Below, one piece after another: positions 1 to 10,823 of a DNA stretch of 64,000 nucleotides. Under the pieces are notes generated by a model that did not search any database, was not told where the DNA came from, and saw nothing but the letters and a program-made list of their open reading frames with translations. Position 1 is the first letter of the stretch; each line of letters starts with the position of its first letter. Origin of the DNA: Hevea brasiliensis (Eukaryota; Streptophyta; Magnoliopsida; Malpighiales; Euphorbiaceae); contig NW_026614811.1 in the NCBI RefSeq assembly GCF_030052815.1, forward strand, positions 43,644 to 107,643. Direction: 5' to 3'. The translations under genes and the position numbers were made by a program.

Positions 1-199
1 GTAGTCTCTCTAAATTCAATTCATATAAAGAGTTCTTAAGAGAAATCTTCCGGAGTTGTTATCTGCAGATTTCAGGCTTTGTTGTATCCTAGAGGTATAT
101 TGCCATAACATTGCAGAAATCTAGTGGGGGGCAATTAATACCTTAAATATAGTTATTCATCACACCTTAAAGCCTATTCTACATCCACTGCCTCAACAA
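1..199. other. Unannotated AT-rich flank
   Basis: I see no coding region, RNA gene or repeat in this stretch. It lies outside the duplicated block that begins near 200 and has no second copy in the window. Confidence 0.5.
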
Positions 200-560
200 T
201 AGATATAACAATTACTGAATGGTAAGATTGAGCAACTGAATGCTGAGACACCCACTGTCTCATTCGAAGCAGCTATTTTCCCCAATCAAAAACATATACG
301 ACTCCTTGGGATCAAAACTGTTGGCCACCTAATCGAAATAACATAAACTGATACAAAGAGAGGCAGAGGATAGAAGATTTGATGGAGAGAGGGAATAAAA
401 AAAAAATCTTGTGGAAGCGTATTGGGAGCATCTATTATGTCAGGTTGGTGAAGCATGGATGGAAGAAATAAAATATTTACCCATTGAAGGAAATGTAGAG
501 AGGGAAAAAGAAAAAAAAATGATTTTTAAAAAATTTTTTGTTTGGACATCAAATACGTAT
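200..560. repeat. Segmental duplication copy I, left part
   Basis: This block matches 32212-32572 almost base for base, with scattered substitutions. Shared landmarks include the run from AGATATAACAATTACTGAA onward and the stretch around CTCCTTGGGATCAAAA. Similarity starts near 200 and stops at 560, exactly where an LTR-type element begins. The second copy runs straight on at that point, so it shows the site before insertion. The rest of copy I resumes at 28658, beyond 28 kb of retrotransposons. No convincing reading frame is conserved between the two copies here. Confidence 0.8.
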
Positions 561-2613
561 TGTAACATCCTCACTTTAGCTAGTCCGTACAGTCTACTGT
601 TCCGGTGACCAATGTCGGTCCGGGTAGCTAGAATGTTTGAAATTGTAAATAGACTATAGTGAGGAGTTATAATGGAACTAAATAATGCTCATAAAAATCA
701 AGGAAAAATTTTAGAAATCAAATACACTAAGGTTAAACGAGCCAAAACTCCAAGGATGAGTAACCCGAAGGGGAAGTGACGATGAAGGCCGTTAGCAACC
801 CTAGACCCAGGGGAAAAAATTATAAAATAACTCCAGAGAAGGGTCATTGAGGTTTTTATGGCATTAGAATGCCAAGGAAATGCTTAGAAAAATTTTTCTC
901 GTTAAGCCAAACGGAAGGCATTTTGGTCATTTCGTCTTCAGAGATGATTTTTGCCCAACTTGTCCAGTTAAATAAATAATTCATATAACATAAAATATGA
1001 ATAAATATTGTTAAAAATTTAAGTGCAATTAAATAGACAAGAAAAGAGGATAAAATGAAAGAAAATTGACTTATGACATCATAATGATGTCATTAAGATT
1101 CTCCCAACCAACCCAATGTAGACACATGGCATAAACTTATTTAAAAGAGACAAAATGGGCTGGAAAAATGAAAAAAATCAGAACTTCTTCTTCCTTATTT
1201 TCTCCTTGCCGTGACCCTCCTCCATAGCTAACCATAAAGAAGCTTTTTCAAGCTTGATTTCACTAACTTCTACCCCACTAAACCCTATACTCCCAACACA
1301 AAAAAGTGTTCTTGCATCTTGGTGATTCTTTTGGGAGCAAAAAGAAAAGAAAACAAGAACCCTAGCAAGTGGGGAAACTTCACTCCATAGAGGTTAGTGA
1401 CCTAACCTTAGTTTTCACCTTAAATTCATGTTAAGGACTATGTATGAGTGCAAATTATAAAGAAAATTTGTTGAATACCATTTGTATGCCAACCCATAAT
1501 TTTTGGTAGCCTTGGTTAGGGCAAGATTGTGATGATTTTAATGAAGTTAAAAGGGTAGTATGGTTGCCCATAATATGCATCTTGTAAGTGAAGTGATGAA
1601 ATGCAATGATATTGCATGGTATGTGATGTTTGAGTTAGGATTTTGGGGTGGAAAATGAGACTTTGATCATGTGATGATGGAAGTAGGTTTTAATGGTCAA
1701 TTAGTGACCATTTGGTTTGGTTTGAATAAAAAATGAAGTGAATTGTATAGTGGGATTTGGGTTTGGTGTGGCTGCCCTTGGTGACCTGTAGAATTAGACA
1801 TGAGTCCAGCAGGTTTGGGCAGCAATAACTTGAATTATAGAGGTTCAATTGGTGCAAGGCCAATTGGACATGAACCTAGACACATAATGGCACAACTTTG
1901 GTGAAGAAACCATGCCCAGAAAACCAAATTTAGTGGACCAAAAGATTGCCCTAATCCGAGTGACCTGTATTCTGCCTGGGCAAAATGATCAAATGAACAG
2001 TGTTTGGTCATTTGGCCATAACTCAGTATAGAAAGGTCCAATTGACCTGAAATTTTACCAACAACAAGATGAGATATAGACCAACAACTTTCATGAAGAA
2101 ACTTAACCCAAATTATGACCAGAACATATTCAAAAAGTGAGTTGCAGTCACTGTTCCTAACACTGTAGATTTGGTCAATCCAGAAATTTTGGACAAAATT
2201 TTAATCCGGCCAGTTGTAGTTTTTGGGCCATAACTTGAGCTACAAAACTCCAAATGGATTGATTCAAAAAAGGAAATGCAACTAGACAAAATAAGGAACA
2301 ACTTTCATGTTGATCATTTTGCCAAATTCCCACTGCAAAAATAACTAATGGAACAGTAAAGACAAAGTAAGAAAACTGAAAATTCTGTCTAATTAACATT
2401 AAGTTTAGAAATGGTATTGGCAACCAATACCAACAAATTTAGAATGCAAAATGTGGTATGTTGGGATTATTAGAACCAATGTACCTATTTTCTATGCAAA
2501 AGTCAACATTTTAGTTGATCAATGAAATGAATAGTAACACCTAAACTTAAATTTCAAGAATTGTAAAGTTTAAAAGTGTAATATGCCCTAGTACACCTAG
2601 CAAGATTGGTTTG
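561..2613 (+). mobile_element. Truncated long LTR-like element, copy 1
   Basis: This stretch starts with TGTAACATCC and is related to 16476-20941. Shared landmarks are the 'ccggtgacc-atgtcggtccgg' block near the start, the 'ggcattttggtcatttcg' block, and phrases such as 'gccataactcag' and 'tttcatgaagaaac'. It has no coding capacity. It ends abruptly at 2613 inside the motif 'caagattggtttg', where the Ogre-type LTR begins; in the intact relative that motif (about 19620) simply continues. The remaining 1.3 kb of this copy is not found in the window. The family looks like a very long LTR or a non-autonomous LARD-type unit. I cannot assign a lineage. Confidence 0.75.
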
Positions 2614-3223
2614 TGTCGACACCATATTTTGGTCGATCCTCGGAATCAATAAACTTTGAAACCGATCCTCGGAATCAATAAACTTTGAAGCCAATCCCCA
2701 GCACCAAGTCTCTCTTTGCCAGTTAATCACATTTCCTATCTCTCTTCAAAAGGAATCAGATCAGTACTAAGTCTCCATATCCTATCCGATCTCTCAAATC
2801 AATTACCAAGTTTTTGGCCAGTCAATCACATTTTCGATCTCTCTTGTCAAACGAAATTGAACCAACATTAGGTCTTCATGCCATCCGATTCCCCATTCAT
2901 AAATATTGTGGATAGCTGTTCAATAAAGTTAAAGTTTTAATCCGGGTTAACGGTGCTTCCGATCTTAAGCGTTTAGATCAGGTTTCCAGTTTTAATAATC
3001 TTAAGTTCCGTTCAGTGTTTGTTCTCGGTTTAGGCCGATCTCATGTCTACAAAGTTTTACTGATCTCTCATACATAGGTTAATAATTGATTTCAAGTTGT
3101 TCTAATATGTTCAGACAATCAGGCGCTCATGCAACTTAGATACTTTCCGATCTCATTCAGTCATTAAAAAAAAAAAAGAGGAACTTCATTTCATTTCGGC
3201 TGGAGGATCACCCCCAGCCTTTT

Positions 3224-4064
3224 CTACATTTTGTTCACCTCCTCTCTCACCTTCAGCCTCCTCCTCGCTATCCTCTTCATCTTAGGGAGCCAGGTCCACC
3301 ATCCAGGAAAAGTCCTCCTCCGGATAACGATTCTTGAGCTCGGCCAAAAGATCCCTATGGGCATTCACATAAGCACCGGCCTCCCTTGTCACTGCCTCTT
3401 CTTCTTTTGCTTTGAGTTCGTCAGTGAGGCGTGCGACATCAGCGGCTCGGAGCGCCCGAACCTCTTCAAGAACATGAGCTTGCTCGGCCAGTTTATCTTC
3501 ATAGAACTTCATCCGCCCCTCAATTTCAGCTATATAGTTTTGGGCGGATGAAAGTTGGGATCGGAGGGAAGCTGCTTCATGACCCACCTTCTCGAGCTCC
3601 TGCCTTATGCGGTGAGCCTTCTCCCGGACAATGTGTTGGTTCACCAGGCTCTCCACGCTCAGGCTCATAGTCCGGGTCAGGATATCATCGAGACTGTTCG
3701 GGGACAGCCTATCCCGATCCTCCTGAAGGCAGATCGAGGCCCCCAAGACCTTAGCCAAGCCCGGATTCTCCCGAACCGTGCGGTTCTTTTCCAGCGAATG
3801 GATCAGGACTTGAGCGCTGCGGGAAAAGGTCCTTACAGGAGGTTGGGAAGGACCCCCTTCTGCCCGAAGGTTATATTCTTGGGTAAACGACTGCAGATCG
3901 ATTTCTTAAAGGATTGACGGCAGCTCATCCACGGGAAGGTTTTCTCTCCCTGAAGAATGCGTTCGTCTTGAGGGTCCCGGTCCGACCACTTCAACTTCAT
4001 CTGACGACCATGAGACGTGAACGGAAGAGGGGCTCGCCGCTCTCTGACCCTCGGCACCTCTCAT
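3224..4064 (-). pseudogene. Antisense ORF B in the Ogre-type LTR, coiled-coil protein
   Basis: The minus-strand frame from ATG 4064 to stop 3224 spans 280 codons with two internal stops (3906-3908 and 3282-3284). The N-terminal 60 residues are Ser/Arg/Glu-rich and look disordered. Residues from about 100 to 240 form a charged helical stretch (for example REKAHRIRQELEKVGHE and LTDELKAKEEEAVTRE) typical of a coiled coil. The C-terminus ends in an acidic tail (DEEDSEEEAEGE). Continued coding character across both stops suggests a formerly intact protein. A TATA box lies at 4219-4228 on the same strand, and a possible short 5'-UTR intron (GTAAGG donor near 4113) lies before the ATG. I do not recognise the family. 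Extra ORFs, some antisense, are known in Tat and Athila elements, but usually between pol and the 3' LTR. Function unknown. Confidence 0.6.
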
Positions 4065-4218
4065 TTTCAAAGAAAAGAGAAAATTTAAACTAAAAAAAAG
4101 ATCAAAGTCCTTACCGGAGTGTGATTGGTATCGGAAGAACTTGAAAAAACGAGAGGATTTTGGAATCGATCGTGAGAGGCTGAAAATGACATAAGGGGAG
4201 AACTGGCAAACCCATCCC

Positions 4219-4248
4219 CTATTTATACTCGTCTGAGCATTTAATGCT
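4219..4248 (-). promoter_or_regulatory. Antisense promoter of ORF B
   Basis: On the minus strand an 18-bp motif, AGCATTAAATGCTCAGAC (4231-4248), is followed two bases later by a TATA box (GTATAAATAG, 4219-4228). The same motif, with 17 of 18 bases identical, precedes the TATA box of antisense ORF A at 5220-5237. Two matched motif-plus-TATA units, each facing an ORF, suggest real promoters. No transcription data are available here. Confidence 0.5.
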
Positions 4249-4494
4249 CACGGTGTCCCAAGCGGCGCATCGGTTGGCGGGATTCGCCAGCTTTTTGTGA
4301 CACGTCTCACGAATATTCCAGAAATTCCATAAATGAATAAGGAGAGATCGGCTAGTTAAAGATCGGGGAATTAAGGCAGATGTTTGGAATCGCGGATCGG
4401 TTAAGGGCTGTTCAGTTAGGAACCGGATCGGATAAACACGTCAGAGATCGAAAAATAATCAATGCAATAATAACAAAATGATAATTGTCAAAAT

Positions 4495-4650
4495 AAAATT
4501 TTATTTCCAAAAGGCCATATTACATCATTTGGGCGATCTCAAGAGATCGGATTACATTAAAGGTCAGATTACATCGTTTGGGGGATCTCTAGAGATCGGA
4601 TTACATTAAAGGTCAGATTACATCATTTAGGCGATCTCTAGAGATCGGCA
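4495..4650 (+). repeat. Short tandem array with GATC palindromes
   Basis: About three units of roughly 55 bp repeat the pattern 'attacatca-ttgggcgatctc-agagatcgg'. The spacer holds the palindrome CGATCTCTAGAGATCG in the third unit; earlier units differ by a base or two. The array lies inside the Ogre-type LTR, between the two antisense ORFs. Confidence 0.75.
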
Positions 4651-4701
4651 GTACATCCTATCTAGTAAAGGCCTATGTCAAAGCCTAGTCTCGTGGCTGA
4701 A

Positions 4702-5115
4702 TCAAAAAATGTGTTTGATCAGGAGACCGGCCGTTGACATCGGATAGATGTACAGCTCAGATGAGGGGACTATGACTCTCATGAGAATGAGAGAGGTCGT
4801 CATCAATGTTATCGCTCGGAGCCAAGCCGCTGTAAGGACACCCAATGTGGTAAGAGGCCAAATGAACTTCGAAGGGCAGTCACCAAAGATCGGAGGGAAA
4901 TTAACAGTCTTCTCGCCCGAAATTAGTTTGCCGATTATATCGGTCGACCGACTTGAAATTGACACGATCGATATTCTCGATCTGGATCAGAAAATTAGTC
5001 CGGTTCTCTCACTGTCATCAAACATGGCCATCGTAGTTTTCCGATCACCAGGGTCATAAACTCTCGGACGGTAAACAAGATGGACAGCTGAAAAAAGATC
5101 GAAAGCAGCTATCAT
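4702..5115 (-). pseudogene. Antisense ORF A in the Ogre-type LTR, membrane-like protein
   Basis: The minus-strand frame from ATG 5115 to stop 4702 has 137 codons and one internal TGA (4987-4989), where CGA would fit. The first 40 residues are mixed and polar (VYRPRVYDPGDRKT). The second half is hydrophobic, with likely membrane segments around FIWPLTTLGVLTAAW and ITLMTTSLILMRVIV, and ends in LLIKHIF. A TATA box (5203-5213) sits about 90 bp upstream, preceded by the same 18-bp motif as ORF B. I do not recognise the family. It could also be a chance frame in GC-richer DNA, but the paired promoter motif argues against that. Confidence 0.5.
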
Positions 5116-5202
5116 GGCCGGGATTATTGCCGGAGCGGTTAGAACAGGAAATGTGAGAAGGAAAGAGGAGAAAATCAAATGCGAAGGGGTTTCCCGTTGA
5201 AG

Positions 5203-5237
5203 GTATATATATAGGGAAAGTCTGAGCATTTATTGCT
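5203..5237 (-). promoter_or_regulatory. Antisense promoter of ORF A
   Basis: The minus strand reads AGCAATAAATGCTCAGAC (5220-5237), then CTTTCCC, then a TATA stretch (5203-5213). The motif differs by one base from that upstream of ORF B. The TATA stretch is self-complementary, so it could in principle serve either strand. The asymmetric upstream motif points to the minus strand. Confidence 0.45.
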
Positions 5238-5843
5238 AGCAGAAAACGAAGCGGACGCCTCGAAAATCGAAGGAATAAATGCTTTGACTGAACCGGACCA
5301 GATAAAGGAGAAGACCGGAGTAGGAGAGAGCGGAAGAGGAGGGCCCAGTATGAGAGATCGGAAAAGGATCGTGTTAGAAAGATCGGAAGGGAGGGGAGGT
5401 CAGAAAGTAAAGAGAATAAGACAACTTCCAATAACTGTCATCATAATCAGAGCCGAGGTAGTTAAAGCATTGCAGACGAGATCTCCACCGCACGCCTCAT
5501 TTGCAGAATCGCCCACATTCTTGACAGTGCGAGTATGTCATGGATACCTGTACATCTCAATCTCCACCGTTGATCTTACTTGTAAGGACAAGTCCAGAGC
5601 CCTTGGATCAAAGAAGAAGACGACAAGACCGGCGCTTTTTATTCCCAGCCTTCGGATCGCCCTTGACAAGAAAATTCTGAATCGTCAGATTAGAAAGGAG
5701 AAAGGACAAATATGCAGAAAAGGATCTCAGTCGTTCATTTTGATTCTCTTTAATTCCCAACCATCAGATCGTGTCCTTTAAAATCCAAACCTTCCATTTC
5801 CCTCAAAGGAAATCCTGACCCTTCATTAGGAACATCCGTTCCC

Positions 5844-5853
5844 CATAAATACC
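5844..5853 (+). promoter_or_regulatory. Probable sense TATA box of the LTR
   Basis: CATAAATACC lies in the GC-richer part of the LTR, about 1.8 kb before the LTR end, and matches the TATA form common in plant LTR promoters. Assignment is by sequence pattern and position only. Confidence 0.4.
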
Positions 5854-6844
5854 TACATGAAAACTGTTGAAAAGAGGAGGACGAAGAAAAAGGGTAGTGA
5901 TTATAGTGGAAAGGCTCTGAAAATTGATTCAGTTCTGCTATTCTGCTATTTTTAAGCTAGAAAGACTTTAGAAACCAGTTTTCTAAAGTGTTTTATTTAA
6001 AGAAGTGTTGGACACTGGAACTCTTGATTTTCAGTTTGTTCATCGCTCTGCGATACCCTTTCTTAAGTTTCAGTTCTGTTTTCATCACCTTTATATTCAC
6101 TTTTATTTTCTGAGCTTAATCTCATTCATTGTCATTCCGGCTCGATTACATGCTAGCTAGGCATTCGTAATTTCAAGGCAAGCATTAGTCCTCAGAGTAT
6201 TAGCACGCAACTCTGCAACATTCGCGACTCCATAGTTAGTTCAATAAGTTCAACTTCCTGCAGGTGAGTGTCTAACCCGTAGCCCTATCCAGTGTTCGTC
6301 TTTATTTTCTTTTACGCTCATAATTTTCGTTAAGTTTGTCTTACGTTGGAAGGTCCCACGTGGGTGGTCATTCTCTAGAATTTACCTTTGATATATTGGT
6401 TCATGTTATTTATTTGTTCTTGGTCTTTTATTATCTCCTAATGTAGGTGTTTTGGTTTCGGGTAACGTATAGGTAATTTGATAAAGTGTTGGTAGCAGTA
6501 TCTTAACATGAGAGTTTTAAAAAAAAAAAAACGTTCGGATAATAAATCAGAGAGTTATGAAGTCGAACCACTAGACTAGCTCAAGAAGATGGCTAGGTAA
6601 GATGGAGAGTCGGAGTAAAATTAAATTTCAGACTAGCAAATAAAATAGAGCAAATGTTGCTTGTTGAAAGGTACTGGTAAGCCGATCACAAAGGAGATCG
6701 GTAAAAATTCAGTCCGGTATCCCCTAATAGTCACAAGGCACCAATGAGTTAAAAGAAGCCTAATCCGGGTTCCCAGTGTCTTCGGATGCCAGAACCCTTA
6801 GCTTAAGGTCCTTGCGCGATACGATCATAATTAAATTTAAAGAG

Positions 6845-7205
6845 GTCAGGGGAGAGTTCTTACCTGATCCTCATCCACACGAAAAGAGATCGGAGGAGAG
6901 TTCTTATCCGAGATCCTTCATTAAAATTCTCAAATTGCATTTTTAAAAGGGATCGGAGGAGAGTTCTTATCCGGTCCTCAATTAAAATTTTACATATTAA
7001 AAGAGATCGGAGGAGAGTTCTTATCCGATTCTCAATCCAAATTTTAAACATTTCAAAGAGATCGGAGGAGAGTTCTTATCCGATTCTCAATTAAAGATTT
7101 TAAATATTAAAAGAGATCGGAGGAGAGTTCTTATTCGATTCTCAAATCAAACCAAGCAAATATACAGAGGTCGGAGGAGAGTTCTTATCTGATTCTCGAA
7201 ATCAA
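6845..7205 (+). repeat. Tandem array (about 60-bp unit) in the LTR
   Basis: About seven units share the core 'gatcggaggagagttcttat' followed by 'ccgattctcaa' and an AT-rich linker. The first and last units are the most diverged. The array lies 0.4 kb before the end of the 5' LTR, so it would be in R/U5 and hence in the retroelement transcript leader. Confidence 0.85.
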
Positions 7206-7633
7206 ATTTTAATAAACACGCAAAGTAATCCCATAAACGAAAACTGCAACACAACATCAATTCACTAAGGTCGTCTCATTTACTTATGTATCTAGGTAAA
7301 CCGAAAACTAGTGAAAAATTAAATTTTCTCTTTTGTCAAAGGGATTAACATCTTTATTTTAGCTCAACCCTCCTAGCTATCGATTTTAATTTATAAAGAG
7401 CATAATATTAAATCTACTTGCCCTCATAGAGGGACGAGGCGGGGTGCCTAACACCTTCCCCGCCCGTATACGGACCCCGAACCTAGAATCTCTATTGTCG
7501 AAGTGGTTTTATGTTAATTTGTTTTCATGAATGGTTTCCTTTAATTTCCCTCAAAATTAAAGTGGCGACTCCTCACTCTTTCCCACTTCGATGAGTGTTC
7601 GTCTAGACAACCGCAAAATACCTTGCGACAGCT

Positions 7634-7650
7634 TGGTGACTCCACTGGGG
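7634..7650 (+). promoter_or_regulatory. Primer binding site, tRNA-Arg type
   Basis: TGGTGACTCCACTGGGG lies three bases after the LTR end. It is complementary, apart from one T for C, to the 3' end of plant tRNA-Arg ending CCCCAGTGGAGTCG-CCA. A tRNA-Arg primer is a known trait of Ogre/Tat elements and helps set the lineage. Confidence 0.75.
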
Positions 7651-8490
7651 AGCTGTATAAACCTTCACCTTAACCCCAGTTCAGAGGTCCAAAAGTAGAT
7701 TTAATTTTATGCTCAAACCATCGTTAGGTGGGCTTAATTTACAAAATTTCTTATTGTTGTTTTTGCTAACCGTTTTGCTTGTCTTGATTGTCTTATTACA
7801 GTACTCTTCGTCTAAAAAAAGAGAAAAAGGAAAAAACTCCCCCATATTGGGAAGAGGTAAAGGTGTCCCTTCACACATTGAACACTCACACAATGTCCTC
7901 ACACACTCCAGCCCTATACCCGGGCTTTCTTATCCCATTTAGGAAAATAGGAGGGAGTCATGTAGCGGTACCCGTGGGTTTTACCCCGTTAGTATCCGTG
8001 AAGGCTTCTGCTCAGATTGAAACTTGTTCTATTTACTGTGATACCCGTGGAATTCTCCCGTTAGTATCATGGTGATAGAATGGGGCTCTACTGTTTGCAG
8101 TAGGGGCAATCTGGGAACCTGTGGCTTTTAGAAAATTAGACCTTGAGCTAAACTATCACAATAGCTGGAAGCCGTAGCAAACTACCTCATAAGATAGAAC
8201 TATCCAATTAGGTAGCACCTATCCGGTACCAGGACTCTCCCTATTTTAGGACAAAAGGGACATACTTGCTCTCACCCTATTCTGTTTGTGTTTTCTTATG
8301 TTCTTATTTTTAAGGGTAATCTTGGATCATACTGTTAGGAAGACCTACACGCTTTCCTACTTTGATAAATGTGTAGGTGTCACTTTGCCAACAGTATAAT
8401 TCAAAATTACCCGAATTTACTCTACTAACAAGTTTTTCCTACAGGCATCACCAAATTAAGGTCTGTAAAAGGATAAGCATCATTTTTAAC
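7651..8490 (+). other. Retroelement leader, no gene seen
   Basis: This is the untranslated leader between the primer binding site and ORF1. Short frames occur, but none resembles a retroelement protein. A possible hairpin pair surrounds 'gcagtaggggca'. Nothing else stands out. Confidence 0.5.
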
Positions 8491-10397
8491 ATGGCATCCT
8501 CGAGTCAGTCGGCAGAAGAAAGACCAGAACAGAATGCTAAACCGTGGTCCGAACCACCTCATAGTTCATTGTCCCTGCAAAGTGATGTCACCAGGGCAGA
8601 TACTAGCCCGTTGCCTCCATTGGACCTAAGCAAAGTCGAGGTTAGGATGACCGGTCTCGAGGGTCTATCTAATGGTTGGAGGTCGCTTCCCCGTTAAGGC
8701 ACAATTCGAGGAAAAATATGGAAGGATTGCAACCTTGATACGAGTCAAAGTCCAAGTTTCGGCATTAAAGGCTATGCTGTCGGTTTGGAATCCCAAGTAT
8801 GGGGTCTTCTCCTTCAATGACATTGATACGACCCCCACTCTAGAGGAATATCAGGCATTGCTAGAAATTCCTTATGTGGTACAGAATCGGATTTACTTAC
8901 ACCTTGAGCATAGGCAGACCTGGAAACGGTTCGCACATGTGTTGGGAATTCCCCCGGAAGAAGCGAAGGCAAGAGAAACTGTCAAAGGAAACACGCATGG
9001 ATGGTATTAGACTTACCTCGGGAAGTGGTTAGACCGATACATCCAGGATGAACAATGGGCGCAAGCTTCGTTAGTAATTGCTTTGGGGATCTATGGTTTG
9101 ATCTTGTTTCCTGGGCCTCCGGGAATTATAACCTGCAGCGTTGTGGAAATATTCTGGGCAGTAGAGAAATAAAAAGTCAACTTGATACCGGCAATTCTTG
9201 CAGAGACTTTATTGACTCTTACTTACTGTCGACAACAAGGCAAGGGGTCCATCAAGTGTTGTTCTCAATTGTTGTACCTCTGGATTATTAGTTACATATG
9301 TCTTGTGGAGACAAAGGGGTTAACTTGGTATCTTGATCAGCCTCTTATCGAAAAGATGACCAGATTAGTAATCAGCCCAAAGGATGAGCTGCAATGGCAA
9401 GAACGGATTTTGAGCTTCAACAGCCATGACTACTGTTGGAGGAAATTGTGGACGTCGGGTCAATCCATTTTGGTCAGCACGGGGTGTAATCAATCAGTAT
9501 CCCTAATCGGAGTGACCGGATACACAAGTTATACTCCAGCATTAGTAATGAGACAGTTCGGTTCAACCCAGTCCGCAATCGGTATTGAAGAATACCACCG
9601 AGGTCATTTCTATCATGAGTTCGGTAATGAAGAAGAATTGAAAGTAGCTCGCAAATCCTGGGAAAACATCACTATGTTGGAAAGGTCTCCTAAAGGTCCG
9701 AGTGTCACGGGTGATTATCTTAAATGGAGGGCTGGCAGGGATCAAGGACACTTAACTGCAAATCCAACCAAATTCGGAGGCAGCAACCCTCGTTAAAATG
9801 TCCTTTCAGAAGAAGCTAGCATTCATTTGGCCGACTCTCTGCAAAAGGCGAATACCGAAAACTCGCAGTTACAAGAATAAATAAAACGGTTAGAGGACCA
9901 ACAGCAGATCCTCAAAAGAAAAGTAAGAAGGCTTAGGGAGGAGGCAAGAACCGAAAAGATGGGGTTTGAAGAGCAAGAAACACGATGGGAAAGGGAAAAG
10001 AGCTCTCTCCAAGCTGCAATGAAAGAAGCAGAAGTACAGAATGGCAAGCTTCAAGAGAAAATTAAATACCAGGAGATACTCGTAGAGGAGTATAAACAAG
10101 AAAGTAAAAAAGAAGAAGCTTGAACTGAAGGAGCAAGCACAGCTTATCAATGATATCCTGAGAGAATGTGCTAAAGAAAGGAAGGAAAAAGAAAGACAAG
10201 CCACTCTTTATCAGGAGCTGAAAGAAAATGTTAACCAGCTGGAGAGAATGATAGCACAGGGGAAACAAGAACTCCTACCTGAATCTGAGTATGCCCTGAA
10301 AGTGTTCAACCCTGCCAGACAAGAAGAAAGGCTATATGAATATCTCAGGAAATGTCATTACATTATAAAGAACCTCCCTGAGCCTAGGCCGATGTAA
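8491..10397 (+). pseudogene. Ogre-type ORF1 (DUF7745-like plus coiled coil), disrupted
   Basis: The start at ATG 8491 (MASSSQSAEE) opens a Ser/Pro-rich N-terminus. A frameshift near 8690 leads into the frame holding VSALKAMLSVWNPKYGVFSF and DTTPTLEEYQALLEIP, the signature of the DUF7745-like region found in plant retroelement ORF1 proteins. A stop (9008-9010) and further frame changes near 9050 and 9180 follow. The middle part (9182-9796) has the typical HDYCWRKLW, GYTSYTPALVMRQFG and EYHRGHFYHEFG segments. After a stop at 9794 a long Lys/Glu/Gln coiled coil runs to the end (KCHYIIKNLPEPRPM, stop 10395-10397), with more stops. Such an extra ORF before gag is diagnostic of Ogre-type elements; its role is unknown. 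At least six lesions make it non-functional. Confidence 0.8.
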
Positions 10398-10823
10398 AGA
10401 ATGCTGTGTATGAATTATTCAATTAATGGAATAACTTTTGGGCCATTGTTTAGCAAAATTGTGAATGAATAGTATGACTCCCGTAGGAACCCCCTCGCCA
10501 GGATTATGCGAAAAATTGGATGCGCCATATGGACAGGTATCATAGATGCGCATTCGATCCAGTCATTCACAGCCGGACTATCGAACGATGCCATGATAAA
10601 ATTGATGCAATTATTCTTCTGCAGATTTCATTTTGGCTCCCAAATGCCACTGTATCCTCTGTCCAAACCAGGACCTTCAATTTTTTTTACAAAATTCGAA
10701 ATTCATTAAAAACTTTTCAACTTCCTGCAGAAAATCAATATTCCTTCAAACAAAGCAAGCCTGACCAGACGCGCAGTTCAACCCAGACGAGTGTAGTTAA
10801 CAAGATCACGAACAAAAAGGCTA
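10398..10823 (+). other. Spacer between ORF1 and gag
   Basis: This is non-coding sequence of the retroelement. Two overlapping frames occur but neither resembles a known protein. The gag start at 10824 follows a stretch ending 'aaaaaggcta'. Confidence 0.5.

Larger units (their letters stand above)
2614..7630 (+). mobile_element. 5' LTR of Ogre/Tat-type Ty3-gypsy retrotransposon
   Basis: The LTR starts TGTCGAC and ends TTGCGACA, giving matched TGTCG/CGACA ends. Three bases later comes a primer binding site (7634). Its 5017-bp length is typical of Ogre-type LTRs, which are known to reach 5-6 kb. A TATA-like box (CATAAATACC, 5844-5853) probably marks the sense promoter. The LTR is rich in GATCGG and holds two tandem arrays (4495-4650 and 6845-7205) and two antisense ORFs with their own TATA boxes. 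It inserted into element copy 1, with GTTTG (2609-2613) as the left flank. No matching 3' LTR is in the window, so the target duplication cannot be confirmed. Confidence 0.8.

Noticed and set aside
5233..5781. 182-codon plus-strand ORF in the Ogre-type LTR
   Set aside because: It has no recognisable domain, overlaps the likely U3 promoter region, and its composition follows the local DNA. I do not take it as a gene.
7681..8075. Overlapping short ORFs in the retroelement leader
   Set aside because: None resembles a retroelement or host protein and they overlap on both strands.
9823..10268. Phe/Leu/Ser-rich minus-strand ORFs
   Set aside because: They are the shadow of the Lys/Glu-rich coiled coil of ORF1 on the plus strand.
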